Below, piece by piece: positions 55,001-63,999 of a stretch of DNA of 64,000 bases. Below the pieces are notes generated by a model. It was given only the letters and a program-made list of their open reading frames with translations. It was not told the origin of the DNA and did no database searches. The position numbers and the translations under genes were made by a program. How positions within the stretch are numbered: position 1 is the first letter of the stretch; each line of letters opens with the position of its first letter. Where the stretch lies: contig CAWIVH010000008.1 of NCBI GenBank assembly GCA_963839475.1, forward strand, positions 108,602 through 172,601. The letters run 5' to 3'. The stretch is from CAWIVH01 sp963839475. GTDB lineage: Bacteria > Acidobacteriota > UBA6911.

Positions 55001-55998
55001 CCGGGATACTCAACACTTCAGGGACGGGCATATGGAGCTGGCAACCGGTGAGCGCTGCCGGGGCGTTGCCGGTAACCTTTACCAGCAGCGTTCCTTCCGT
55101 CGGCCAGATGAAGAAGACCGGCCAGGCCGGCGCATCGGTAACGGTGGATATCCCCGTGAACCGCGAGTACACGTCAACGGCAGTTGCCTCTGGCGGCGTG
55201 GCGTTTGATCCTCTGGCGGCCGGCAGCACGGTCGTTGCGGCAACGGCACCGGGATTCAATAACGCCTGGACCGAGGCATCGGCAACCGTTTCTGTCTCCC
55301 AGCCCGGAATGACACTTACGGATCCATGGGCTGGCGCCTATCGCGTGGGTTCGAGCCTCCAGGGGCAATTGCGGCTGACTTTGGGGGGCTCCAGTCACGG
55401 AGGAGTGACCGTTCGCATTTCGAGCGGTGATACGTACCGGCTTTTGGTATCTCCGAATTCCACCACGGTCGGGACCGCTTTTATCGACCTTTTCATCCCG
55501 GATGGCTCGAACTATAAGGACTTCTATGTGCAAGGTGTGCAAGCGATAACCGGATCCGTTACCGTCACAGCCAGCAGTGTTTTGTTCACGGACGGCACGG
55601 TCGTCATTCAAGTGGTGGAGCCTGTATTTCGAATTGAGAACCTGAACGCTTCCACAACCGCGGCCGCCGCCGACGATGAGTTCTGGGTGCGCACAGGTAT
55701 TCTCAATACTTCAGGAACAGGAATCTGGTTCTGGCAGGATGTAAACGCATCGGCTCCGGTGCAGGTTCTCGTCACCAGCAGCAATCCGGCAGCGGGCAAA
55801 CTTAGGACGGCGGCTCAATATGGCAATGAAGTAACAGTGGAAGTGCCGGTAAATCAGCAGATTTCGCGTACAACGGTTGCCACGGGAGGCGTCGCGCTGG
55901 ATGCCTTGGCTGCCGGCACCACTATCGTTAAAGTCACGGCCATAGGTTTTAACAATTCCTGGAGTGAGGCAAGTGTAACGGTCACCATAGCGCCTTAA
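49036..55998 (+). CDS. giant secreted protein: seven PKD-like domains and five 231-residue repeats
   Basis: ATG 49036 with GGGAGG 4 nt upstream gives 2320 residues; the signal peptide covers ~1-32. Residues ~125-780 hold seven PKD-like domains of ~90-97 residues, each starting (N/K)AGPDQTV and containing GSSDVDGNPLTYAWS, then YVVQLVVNDG. Residues ~785-1165 are Ig-like beta domains. Residues 1168-2320 are five tandem 231-residue units (from MTITDPWYGAYRVG onward), the middle three nearly identical even in DNA. No sortase, PEP-CTERM, OmpA or autotransporter end is visible. The frame is intact although neighbours are broken, so selection may keep it. Adhesion or surface structure is a reasonable inference, but no specific ligand can be read. 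Confidence 0.88.
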   Translation: MNSRIGIVLSIVILLPFPSIQTIFPAPPPSLTIGDYTLTGSVRITRVDFDYTYKAVITNTGPAVNDVQATLTSSDPNVAVIDGALSFGNVAAGATKASADTFTIRVNRLYQFDESRLSWAISYSAVNTPPVANAGPDQTVKTSQTVQLNGAGSSDADGNPLTYAWSFVSRPAGSTAALSNPIVVNPTFVADKFGTYVVQLVVNDGTVNSAPDDVVISTLNSAPVANAGPDQTVTTGQQVQLNGAGSSDVDGNPLTYSWTLISWPPGSSASLSNPNLVNPTFVADRFGTYVVQLVVNDGTVNSAPDMVSISTKNSAPVANAGPDQTVTTGQTVQLTGAGSSDVDGNALTFAWSFVSRPASSTATLSDPTLVNPIFVADKFGTYVIQLIVNDGTLNSLPDTVQISTVNSKPVAKAGPNQTVLVGATVTLDGSGSSDVDGDPLTYKWSFTSKPGGSSANLDDNAKVNPKFIVDKAGSYVIQLIVNDGTIDSNPSTVTITTSNTPPVANAGPDQPVVAGATVNLDGSGSTDVDGNPLTYAWSFVSRPAGSSAVLSDPTALKPTFIADRLGDFVVQLIVNDGFVNSAPDSTTISTTNSQPVAKAGPDQTVPLGGVVVLDGSASSDADGHALTYSWSLTSKPSDSSAGLSGANTVSPSFTADKPGTYVAQLIVNDGYVNSAPDTVSISTLNSRPVANAGLPQNVTAGTTVQLDGSGSSDPDGNPITYSWSLITKPGGSSAAISNPIIVNPTFGADLAGDYVAQLIVSDGVLNSVPATVAITASEKPASKITLTPSPGQMITRGTLTMTVTLDQLAGTGGRVIDLSKSSSLVTIPSNVTILAGQLYATFDVSSSIQTGDVDITASASGLTSSTSTVSVVARAFTLYSPLVGINRTVVGSITLAQPAPSGGISFAMSVANTTVATISPSIVTIAQGGSIGNFELSGGSSIAFTNITADGTAGGYGSKTLDITVTNRLIDVPGAQELALGQSVTFPILIAPDAAPAGGVVIGVTSSNPSLVEVLTPVVTVPEGSFQANATIRAAIGSKGSATITASNAGFAPDMMQVSVSANLNIVQTFSNFAEDKTDDLFIEIMSGGIPYATPTAVSVTLSSSNPACAAVASSINVAIGHSLGTATVSYGGTATLPCTCIVTATSSLFGADTVEITVGKTPDLGAMTITDPWYGAYRVGASLQGQLRVTLATGSHGGIKVQIKSSAPSIARVAPAATTPGEPVAEINVPNGQTYFDFYMQGVRGSVGDATITATSPRFTDGTTTIKVVQPVFRLYSLDSTTTTLSADDEFYAYAGILNTSGTGIWFWQPVSAAGALPVTFTSSVPSVGQMKKTGQAGASVTVDIPVNREYTSTTVASGGVAFDPLAAGSTIVAATAPGFNNAWSEASATVAISQPGMTLTDPWIGAYRVGSSLQAQMRLTLGGSSHGGVTVHIASGDGNVLRVAPDATTAGTASIDIFLADGTTYRDFYIQGVRSATGDVNVTATQALFTSAAVTVKVVQPVFRLYSLDTATTTLSADDEFYAYAGILNTSGTGIWTWQPVSAAGALPVTFTSSVPSVGQMKKTGQAGASVTVDIPVNREYTSTTVASGGVAFDPLAAGSTVVAATAPGFNNAWTQASATVSVSQPGMTLTDPWVGAYRVGSSLQAQMRLTLGGSSHGGVTVHIASGDGNVLRVAPDATTAGTASIDIFLANGTTYRDFYIQGVRSATGDVTVTATQALFTSGAVTAKVVQPVFRLYSLDTATTTLSADDEFYAYAGILNTSGTGIWTWQPVSAAGALPVTFTSSVPSVGQMKKTGQAGASVTVDIPVNREYTSTTVASGGAAFDPLAGGSTVVAATAPGFNNAWSEASATVAISQPGMTLTDPWLGAYRVGSSLQAQMRLTLGGSSHGGVTVHIESGNANVLRVAPDATTAGTASIDIFLADGTTYRDFYIQGVRSATGDVTVTATQALFTSAAVTVKVVQPVFRLYSLDTTTTTLSADDEFYAYAGILNTSGTGIWSWQPVSAAGALPVTFTSSVPSVGQMKKTGQAGASVTVDIPVNREYTSTAVASGGVAFDPLAAGSTVVAATAPGFNNAWTEASATVSVSQPGMTLTDPWAGAYRVGSSLQGQLRLTLGGSSHGGVTVRISSGDTYRLLVSPNSTTVGTAFIDLFIPDGSNYKDFYVQGVQAITGSVTVTASSVLFTDGTVVIQVVEPVFRIENLNASTTAAAADDEFWVRTGILNTSGTGIWFWQDVNASAPVQVLVTSSNPAAGKLRTAAQYGNEVTVEVPVNQQISRTTVATGGVALDALAAGTTIVKVTAIGFNNSWSEASVTVTIAP
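52537..55998 (+). repeat. five tandem 693-bp coding repeats
   Basis: Units begin at 52537, 53230, 53923, 54616 and 55309, exactly 693 bp apart, with no length change. Units 2-4 are nearly identical at DNA level. Unit 1 is divergent in its first ~300 bp but matches the others in its second part (from ~52840). Unit 5 is divergent over most of its length. This mosaic suggests recent duplication or gene conversion of the centre. Confidence 0.93.
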
Positions 55999-56191
55999 GT
56001 GACGATCGGGAACTGACTACGACAAGTGAAGCGAATTTTTGAAATGCTGCGGTGCAGGGTGTGCAACAATGGACTTGGAGCTAATAGAGAGAGGGATTTA
56101 TTGATTCGCGGCGCTCGCTTCATAGAAACGGGGAACCCCGTCAGGAGGCCGACCAGGAATGCAGCGCTCCAGCTGTAAATTGCCTAATTCT

Positions 56192-56536
56192 CTATCTTAA
56201 AGAGTATCGGATATATGGAACCATCCTGTTGCAGTCATCGTATTTCCAAAACCACAATCCTATGACCGCCAGGATGCATGCATAGACCGGCCAATCGCCC
56301 AACTGCTGATAAGGCGTTTTGCTTTCCATCATGGGCATCTTCTCCAGATGCGTCCCCACAACCGATAATCCCGTTTGTGCAAGAATTCTGCCGCATGGAT
56401 CGATAAAACATGAGGTGCCGGTGTTGGTGGAACGAACCAGGGCCAGCCGGTTGATAGTCTGAATAAGCGCGTTTTGGGTCGAATTTGGAAGGGGTTCTGC
56501 CTCCGATGCGGCGGAATTTTGCTGATAAGGAAGGCA
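56192..56536 (-). pseudogene. lnt: apolipoprotein N-acyltransferase C-terminal fragment
   Basis: A 115-codon open frame without a good start reads TINRLALVRSTNTGTSCFID, then PCGRILAQTGLSVVG, which is the nitrilase-like C-terminal region of Lnt. It ends with a final membrane helix (WPVYACILAVIGLWFWKY) and a stop at 56192. The N-terminal membrane domain and catalytic Glu/Lys are missing. Lnt adds the third acyl chain to lipoproteins. This is a truncated copy, so the functional gene must be elsewhere. Confidence 0.7.
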
Positions 56537-56599
56537 TTATGTCAACTTGCCGGCACAATCGGGAGTTCAGGCTGAAACGATGTTGCCGGACAGAAATTA

Positions 56600-57031
56600 T
56601 CACACACGTTTCCCTACTGCAGGGCAGATTAGGTTATCCGCACACCAAAAGAAAGGTTCGTCCATATGGTTTACTGCAGAGGCAATCGGCGGGGGTCTTG
56701 AAGGGAGGCCGATGCAATCAAGTATCTTTCTTATCGCGTCGGAAGAATGAATCGCGGCTAGAATCCTCATCCGACCACCGCAGCAAGGGCATTCTAAAAT
56801 GTCCAATTCGAAAACCATTTTCATCAACTCAGCCCACTTATAATTCCGTCGCCGGCCATGGTATGTTTTTTTGCAACTCTCGGCTTGGGCAAGCTGTTTT
56901 CCACAACAGCCGGGGTGATGATCCGAATCGCCTGCTCCCGGATCTATAGGTACGATATATGCCCTCCAACGAGCCGCGGGCGCTAATCCACTATGCTTGC
57001 GACTGTGCTTGTGACCCATCAAAATAGCCAA
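56600..57031 (-). pseudogene. IS91-type transposase C-terminal fragment
   Basis: The frame contains GLAPAARWRAYIVP, YKWAELMKMVFELDILECPC and CGGRMRILAAIHSSDAIRKI, ending near LGLPS-type IGLPSRPPPIASA. This arrangement (W-A-x-L-x-x-V-F, CPxCGGRMR, I-x-x-I-L-x-x-x-GLP) is the typical tail of IS91/ISCR-like HUH transposases. The catalytic Tyr and HUH parts are absent. The boundary at the 5' side is uncertain. Confidence 0.7.
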
Positions 57032-57141
57032 CTTCCACCAACGAAAACCAACGCACTACATTTTGGAAGGATCCGGTAATCACCTTACAAATCAAGCAAT
57101 TAAAGCCTTGAAACGGATACAGCTCTCGCGCGAAAACAATA

Positions 57142-57186
57142 CTTTTAAACAGAGGGTCGTTGGTTCGAGTCCAACACGGCTCACCA
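57142..57186 (+). repeat. attachment-site repeat copy 3
   Basis: Matches 34103-34147 at 44 of 45 positions (A instead of G at 57149). It closes element 2. Sequence after it resembles that after copy 2 (TTTTCAACA followed by a similar spacer and integrase end). Confidence 0.9.
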
Positions 57187-57289
57187 TTTATTTTCAACAC
57201 TTTGCAGCCCCCGCAAAAACCCGCGATTTGGCCGTCTTTGCCCGCGTCTTTGCCCGGAATCTGCTTTTCTTGCCTCTGAGAGTCTGCGT

Positions 57290-57480
57290 TCAAGCTGGCG
57301 GCAGCGTTCCGCAGTCGCCCTCGCTTGTGGTGTTATGCTTCTCGAAGACCGATCTGGTTTTATGCCCCGTCATGGTCATCGCCACCCGTTCTGGCACCCC
57401 GGCCCCGACAAGATTTCTCACCGCCAGGGAATCGGTTTTGGTCAGGGTCCGGTGCCCGCAGCAATCCGACGCCGGTCCCG
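57290..57480 (-). pseudogene. third integrase remnant beyond att copy 3
   Basis: A short reading gives DSLAVRNLVGAGVPERVAM, then TMTGHKTRSVFEKHNTTSEG, ending at 57290. It is clearly homologous to the C terminus of the element 2 integrase (MKLTGHKTRSVFERYN), but the Tyr nucleophile position is His (EKHN). The rest of the gene is missing upstream. It shows that a third element once occupied this site. Confidence 0.75.
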
Positions 57481-57821
57481 CTTCCTCGCGGGTTGTTTTG
57501 TTTGATTTTCTTCCCTCTGCCGGTCACATCTAAAAGAAATGGGGCCGATGATAGCGTCATCCGGTTTTTCTCGTGTCTACGTGCAGACTTAAAAATCTCT
57601 GAAATAATCTAGCCACGTCCGTAACCACCCCGGAGCATGACACGCATACTTACATGAGCCTCAAGGTCGGGACCCATAATCCCCGCGAGATTCGGCTTCG
57701 ATTTTTGCTCCCCGTAATCGGCTCTAAATCACAGCTATCGTAGATGTTAGACGCTCTATCGCTCCAGCGTCAGTGGACCACGCCACCATTCGATCACGCA
57801 TGGTTCAAGGGCCATAACGTT
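57481..57821. other. intergenic region at the right edge of the integration hotspot
   Basis: This 341-nt stretch lies between the dead third integrase and the stop of the AraC gene. No gene, RNA or terminator can be supported. Confidence 0.4.
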
Positions 57822-58784
57822 TTAGCGGGCGCTGACAGACTCCAAAATCCGAGCCCCCGGCGAGCGGAGAGCCCGAACATCCCGCATGGGGGGCTGTCCA
57901 AAGAAACGGCCGTATTCGCGGTTGAATTGGCTGGCGCTTTCGTATCCCACTTCGAAGGCGGCACTTGCCGCGTCGAGGCCATCGAGGAGCATGCGTCCCC
58001 GTGCTGCCTGCAAACGGAGCCGCTTCTGATACTGCAGCGGGCTCATCGCGGTCAGCACCCGGAAGTAGTGGTGGAACGTTGAAACGCTCATCCCTGCGAT
58101 TTGTGCGAGATCTTCAACTCGAATCGGTTTTGCGTAGTTTGCCTTGATCCAGGCAATGGCCTTTGCCGTGCGCTGGTGGTGGTCTCCTAATGTAGCAATG
58201 GCCCGGAGGCGCATCCCTGCACTTCCTTGCAGAACCCGGTAGATGATCTCCCGCTGAACCTGGCCGCCAAGGAACGGGATATCGCGGGGAGTTTCGAGCA
58301 GGGCCAAAAGGCGATTGCATGCATCGAGAAACTCGGGAGTCGCCTCACCGGTCGCCATCGCGAGAGCATCGGGAGGAGCCGAATCAGCATGAATCTCCTC
58401 CAGGCTGAGCAGTTCACGAATTACAGCCATATCCAGTTTGAGCAAAAGCACCAGGCAGGGAGTCTCCTTGGTAGCCTCGGCCACACGGCTGACGACGGGC
58501 AGGTCGACGGAGGTCAGGAGAAACCTGGACGGGTCGTAGATGAAGGTGTGCTGCCCAAGTTCAACCTGCTTCTTGCCCTGGGCGACCACCATGATACCCG
58601 GCTCGTATGTCGCGGGACACAGATCGGTCGGAGCCGTACGTTGGTGGAGGCTCAGACCGGGAATTTCCGTTATCCGCTTCTCTGCCGATCCTATCAAAGA
58701 GGCAATCTTGCGCGCCAGGTCGGAGGATAGCTCACTGGTCCGGCGGACGGACCGGGGAAAGGTTCTCTCCAAGTGTTTCTTCAT
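57822..58784 (-). CDS. AraC-family transcriptional regulator
   Basis: The Met at 58784 is chosen because AGAGG lies 7 nt upstream. The 320-residue protein has an AraC_N-type cupin sensor domain at ~25-190 (YEPGIMVVAQGKKQVELG, SVDLPVVSRV) and two C-terminal HTH motifs: VEDLAQIAGMSVSTFHHYFR (~218) and AASAAFEVGYESASQFNREY (~268), followed by FGQPP. It is divergent from an aldo/keto reductase across 165 nt. By the usual pattern of this subfamily it probably regulates that gene and the exported enzymes behind it. The inducer is unknown. Confidence 0.92.
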   Translation of the reverse strand: MKKHLERTFPRSVRRTSELSSDLARKIASLIGSAEKRITEIPGLSLHQRTAPTDLCPATYEPGIMVVAQGKKQVELGQHTFIYDPSRFLLTSVDLPVVSRVAEATKETPCLVLLLKLDMAVIRELLSLEEIHADSAPPDALAMATGEATPEFLDACNRLLALLETPRDIPFLGGQVQREIIYRVLQGSAGMRLRAIATLGDHHQRTAKAIAWIKANYAKPIRVEDLAQIAGMSVSTFHHYFRVLTAMSPLQYQKRLRLQAARGRMLLDGLDAASAAFEVGYESASQFNREYGRFFGQPPMRDVRALRSPGARILESVSAR

Positions 58785-58949
58785 GTCTTCACCTCTCATC
58801 TGCTCATCCCTACAATACACTCCGGGCCGCGTGGGACTGCATGCTTTTTTAACCAATCAGAGGAATAGGCAAGGAATCCGGAGGATCAGGATATCGCCCG
58901 ATCCGCACTTTCCAGTACTCTTACGTGAGAAAGGGGTTCAAAAGAAAGG

Positions 58950-59948
58950 GTGTTGCAGAAAAGAAGACTGGGCAATTGCGGGTTGGAGGTCTCGGCGGTG
59001 GGATACGGTTGCATGGGCTTGACCTACGGCTATGGTCCGGCAACCGATCGGCGGGAAGGTATCAGGATCATTCGCGTCGCCGCCGAGCGCGGCGTGACCT
59101 TCTTTGACACGGCGGAATCTTATGGGCCATTCACGAATGAGGAACTCGTGGGTGAGGCTTTGGCTCCGATCCGTGACCAGGTCGTCATCGCGACGAAGTT
59201 CGGCTGGAACATCGATCCGCAGACGGGAGAGCGTCGCGCGGGCCTGAACAGCCGTCCGGAGCACATCAGGGTCGCAACGGAAGGTATGCTCCGGCGGCTC
59301 AAAACCGATCACATCGATCTGCTCTACCAGCACCGGGTCGATCCCGAAGTGCCGATCGAGGAAGTCGCCGGTACCCTGAAAGAGCTGATCGCGGAAGGAA
59401 AGGTCAGCCATTATGGGCTTTCCGAGGCTGGCGCCCATACTATCCGCCGCGCGCACGCAGTCCATCGGGTAACTGCGATTCAGAGCGAGTATTCGATCTG
59501 GACGCGGGACCCAGAGGCGGAGGTGCTGCCGGCATGCGAGGAGCTTGGGATTGGCTTCGTGCCGTGGAGTCCACTGGGCCAGGGTTTCCTTACGGGGAAA
59601 ATCGATCCGGGCACGACGTTTGACCGCTCGGACTTCCGGGCCATGTTTCCCCGCTTCACCCGTGAGGCGCGGGAGGCCAACCTGGCCCTGGTGGATCTTT
59701 TGAAGCAGATGGCCAAGCGAAAGAATTCGACACCTGCTCAGATAGCTCTCGCATGGCTGCTCGCGCAGAAGCCCTGGATTGTGCCGATTCCCGGGACTAC
59801 GAAACTACATCGGTTGGAGGAGAACCTCGCAGCAGTTGCAGTCGAACTTACGCTCGACGACCTCCGCAACATTGAGACATCGTTTGCAGGCGTCGCAGTG
59901 AAAGGCGCCCGGCTTCCTGAACAGATCCTGCGGTACTCGAATCGCTGA
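58950..59948 (+). CDS. aldo/keto reductase
   Basis: This 332-residue NADPH-dependent TIM-barrel oxidoreductase has VGYGCMGLTYGYG (~18), the catalytic Asp/Tyr pair in FFDTAESYGPF (~52-60), Lys in VVIATKFGW (~82) and His in YQHRVD (~125). The cofactor segment PIPGTTKLHRLEENLAAVAV is near the end. It belongs to the YakC/AKR13-like group that usually reduces aldehydes. GTG 58950 is the likely start, with TTG next to it also possible; the upstream AAAGG is close to it. Its position next to the AraC gene suggests joint control. Confidence 0.9.
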   Translation: MLQKRRLGNCGLEVSAVGYGCMGLTYGYGPATDRREGIRIIRVAAERGVTFFDTAESYGPFTNEELVGEALAPIRDQVVIATKFGWNIDPQTGERRAGLNSRPEHIRVATEGMLRRLKTDHIDLLYQHRVDPEVPIEEVAGTLKELIAEGKVSHYGLSEAGAHTIRRAHAVHRVTAIQSEYSIWTRDPEAEVLPACEELGIGFVPWSPLGQGFLTGKIDPGTTFDRSDFRAMFPRFTREAREANLALVDLLKQMAKRKNSTPAQIALAWLLAQKPWIVPIPGTTKLHRLEENLAAVAVELTLDDLRNIETSFAGVAVKGARLPEQILRYSNR

Positions 59949-60060
59949 CCAGCCGGTCGTGCCACGCCTTGTTCCGTTCGAGGACCGTCTTGCCGGCTCC
60001 GGCGATACGCTCAGGGGGCTCAACGCTGCGATGGAGCGTATCAAGGAACAGGAGGACACC

Positions 60061-60906
60061 ATGGCAGAAGGGACCCCAATGAGAATCTTCGCTGCGATCG
60101 CGATCTCGCTTTGCATGCTCGCGTCTGGCGGGCAGAGCCAAACATCCAGTGATCAGGAAAAGATAGGAATCACCCGGAGCGGCTCGCAACCTCCCCGGCC
60201 AGGGCCGGCCGACCACTTCACCGGTTCCGTGCGGGTCGATTCTTCCTTCCAGGCGAACGCGCCGGCACGGATGTCCGGCGCTCGAGTGGCATTTGAGCCC
60301 GGCGCCAGGACGGCTTGGCACTCGCATCCGTTGGGGCAAATTCTGATCGTGACAACGGGAACCGGCCGGGTGCAGCGCTGGGGCGATCCCGTAGACGAAA
60401 TCCGGCAGGGGGACGTCATTTGGATTCCGCCAGGTCAGAAACACTGGCACGGCGCCTCTCCGAACAGTCCAATGACGCACATCGCCATCGCCGAACAGCT
60501 CGATGGCAAGACGGTCGACTGGATGGAGAATGTCAGCGATGCGCAGTACGGCGCGCCTCCGCGCGGCCAGACACCGGCCGCTGATGCCTCCGCGCGGCCT
60601 CGGCCATCTCAAGCGGCCATGGGCGACTTTGCCCCCAAGTTGGCCGACGTGACTGACAACGTGCTGTATGGCGACATCTGGGAACGCTCGGAGTTGTCGA
60701 AGCGTGACCGTAGCCTGGTGACGGTAGCCGCTCTCATCGCCATGAACCGCCCTGACCAGCTTCGGTCGCACCTTCGCATCGCGCGCCAGAACGGAGTCAC
60801 GCATGAGGAGTTGATCGAGACCATCACTCACCTGGCATTTTACGCCGGCTGGCCCAACGCCGTATCCGCCATCTCCGTTGCCAGGGAAGTTTTCGAAAAG
60901 AAGTGA
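60061..60906 (+). CDS. exported cupin-carboxymuconolactone decarboxylase fusion
   Basis: ATG 60061 has AGGAGG 5 nt upstream. A signal peptide lies at ~7-26 (MRIFAAIAISLCMLASGG). Residues ~55-155 form a cupin with ARTAWHSHPLGQILIVTTGT and WIPPGQKHWHGASP, giving the metal-binding His residues. Residues ~185-281 are a CMD/AhpD-like domain (GDIWERSELSKRDRSLVTVA, HLRIARQNGVTHEELIETI). The CMD domain lacks a clear C-x-x-C, so alkylhydroperoxidase-type redox chemistry is unlikely. Such cupin-CMD proteins are common next to AraC/aldo-keto reductase loci; substrate unknown. Confidence 0.88.
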   Translation: MAEGTPMRIFAAIAISLCMLASGGQSQTSSDQEKIGITRSGSQPPRPGPADHFTGSVRVDSSFQANAPARMSGARVAFEPGARTAWHSHPLGQILIVTTGTGRVQRWGDPVDEIRQGDVIWIPPGQKHWHGASPNSPMTHIAIAEQLDGKTVDWMENVSDAQYGAPPRGQTPAADASARPRPSQAAMGDFAPKLADVTDNVLYGDIWERSELSKRDRSLVTVAALIAMNRPDQLRSHLRIARQNGVTHEELIETITHLAFYAGWPNAVSAISVAREVFEKK

Positions 60907-61004
60907 GTTACGAAAAGCCCATGACAGGAGAAATCGTGCAACAACATGGACCCGGAAGGAGCAACCTGAGATTCCCGGGCCTCAGGAGCATAGGAGAAAA
61001 CTCT

Positions 61005-62663
<1,659 letters not shown>

Positions 62664-62668
62664 GCTAG

Positions 62669-62889
62669 TTTCTGTCGCGAAACTCGGTGATGCTTGGTCT
62701 TGGACCTCGACCTCGACTTGGTCCTAGACCTAGACGTGGACACCAAGCAACCGAATGGCATGATGCTAAATACTGAGTTCGCAAAGGCTTATTTGGAGAG
62801 AGTGGTTAAAGTCCAAACCGAGGACCAGGTCCAAGTCCAGGTCCAAGTCCAGGTCCAAGTCGAATGAACATGGCGTTTCGCGACAGAAA
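62669..62889. mobile_element. 221-bp MITE-like element with 9-bp target duplication
   Basis: Perfect 15-bp terminal inverted repeats TTTCTGTCGCGAAAC (62669-62683) and its complement (62875-62889) are flanked by direct repeats CTAGGCTAG (62660-62668 and 62890-62898). The interior has three exact copies of CCAGGTCCAAGT (62825-62860) and a largely complementary tract of GGACCT/GACCTA hexamers at 62698-62740, so most of the element can fold into one hairpin. It encodes no protein. Without it, the two hydrolase genes would be only ~16 nt apart. Confidence 0.8.
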
Positions 62890-62909
62890 CTAGGCTAGGA
62901 GAAAATTCA

Positions 62910-63999
62910 ATGATCAGGAAGCATTCGAAGTCCTTCATCGCGCTCGGGCTGATCGCAACTGCGCTGCTTTTTTCAGCAAGCGCACAAGTCGCCAGGAACG
63001 GCAAGCCGGAGCCGCTGATGATCCAGGAGCAAGGCAGCTTCGCGGTCGGCGGCAAAGTCATCACCAATTCCGGAACCTTCAATCCAAAGCAGCCCACGCC
63101 TGATGGCCAGACACTGCATGGCGATCACGCATACGTTTATTACCAAATTCCAGTGAATCGCCGTAAGCTTCCGCTCGTATTCCTGCACGGTGCAGGGCAG
63201 TTCTCGAAGACCTGGGAAACCACGCCCGATGGCCGGGAGGGCTTCCAGACGATCTTTCTCCGTCGTCGCTTTCCGGTATATCTGATCGATCAGCCGCGCC
63301 GCGGCAATGCGGGGCGTAGTACGGTCTCGGCGAAGATCGAGGCTACGCCCGATGAGCAGATGTGGTTCGATACGTTCCGGGTTGGTATCTGGCCGGAATA
63401 TTTTCCCGGGGTCCAGTTCTCGAAAGATCCTGAAACTCTCAACCAGTACTTCCGTCAGATGACACCGAACGTGGGACCGTACGATCCCGCCGTGATCTCC
63501 GACGCCTGCGCGGCACTGTTCAACAAGATCGGGCCGGCGGTCTTTGTGACTCACTCGCAGGGTGGCGGACTTGGATGGGCGACAGTGCTCAAGACAGGCA
63601 ATGTGCGAGGAATCGTATCGTACGAGCCAGGCAGCGGATTCCTGTTTCCGGAAGGAGAAGTTCCGGAGGCGTTGCCGAGTTCCGGCGGTCCGCTCGCGGC
63701 CCTCGGAGTGCCCATGGCCGAGTTCATGAAACTCACCACGGATTCCCGTCATCATCTTTTACGGTGACTTCATCCCCGACAAACCCAGCGATAATCCCGG
63801 CCAGGATGGATGGCGAGTCCGGCTGGAGATGGCCAGAAAGTGGCGGGACACAGTCAACCGTCACGGTGGCGACGTGACAGTCGTTCACCTCCCGCAAATC
63901 GGCGTCCACGGAAATACCCACTTCCCGTTCTCCGACTTGAATAACAAACAAGTAGCTGACCTGATGTCGAAGTTTCTCTCGGAGAAGAAGTTGGACTGA
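62910..63999 (+). pseudogene. exported alpha/beta hydrolase with a frameshift near the 3' end
   Basis: ATG 62910 has TAGGAG 9 nt upstream and a signal peptide (MIRKHSKSFIALGLIATALL, cleavage near SASAQ). The fold has PLVFLHGAGQFSKTWET (~90), FPVYLIDQPRRGNAGRS and the nucleophile elbow AVFVTHSQGGGLGW (Ser ~215). The first frame stops at 63767 after TTDSRHHLLR. A one-base shift near 63745 restores IPVIIFYGDFIPD and HGGDVTVVHLPQIGVHGNTH, which includes the expected catalytic His, and ends EKKLD at 63999. Either the gene has just been broken or one base is wrong in the assembly. Full length would be ~362 residues. Confidence 0.75.

Larger units (their letters stand above)
45405..57186. mobile_element. 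integrated element 2: degraded island with giant secreted protein (11.8 kb)
   Basis: Bounded by att copies 2 and 3. It begins with an integrase remnant directly beside att, as in many islands, and contains an IS1-like element, a broken PEP-CTERM gene, a 7-kb intact gene for a giant exported protein and fragments of lnt and an IS91-type transposase. No replication or packaging gene is seen. The flank after copy 2 resembles that after copy 3, so related elements entered the same site more than once. Confidence 0.75.

Noticed and set aside
52537..55998. Long tandem repeats considered as CRISPR or satellite DNA
   Set aside because: Units are 693 bp, in frame and coding for a single uninterrupted protein.
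56235..56603. 122-codon minus-strand frame as an independent gene
   Set aside because: The overlapping frame encodes a recognisable Lnt C terminus, so this one is out of frame.
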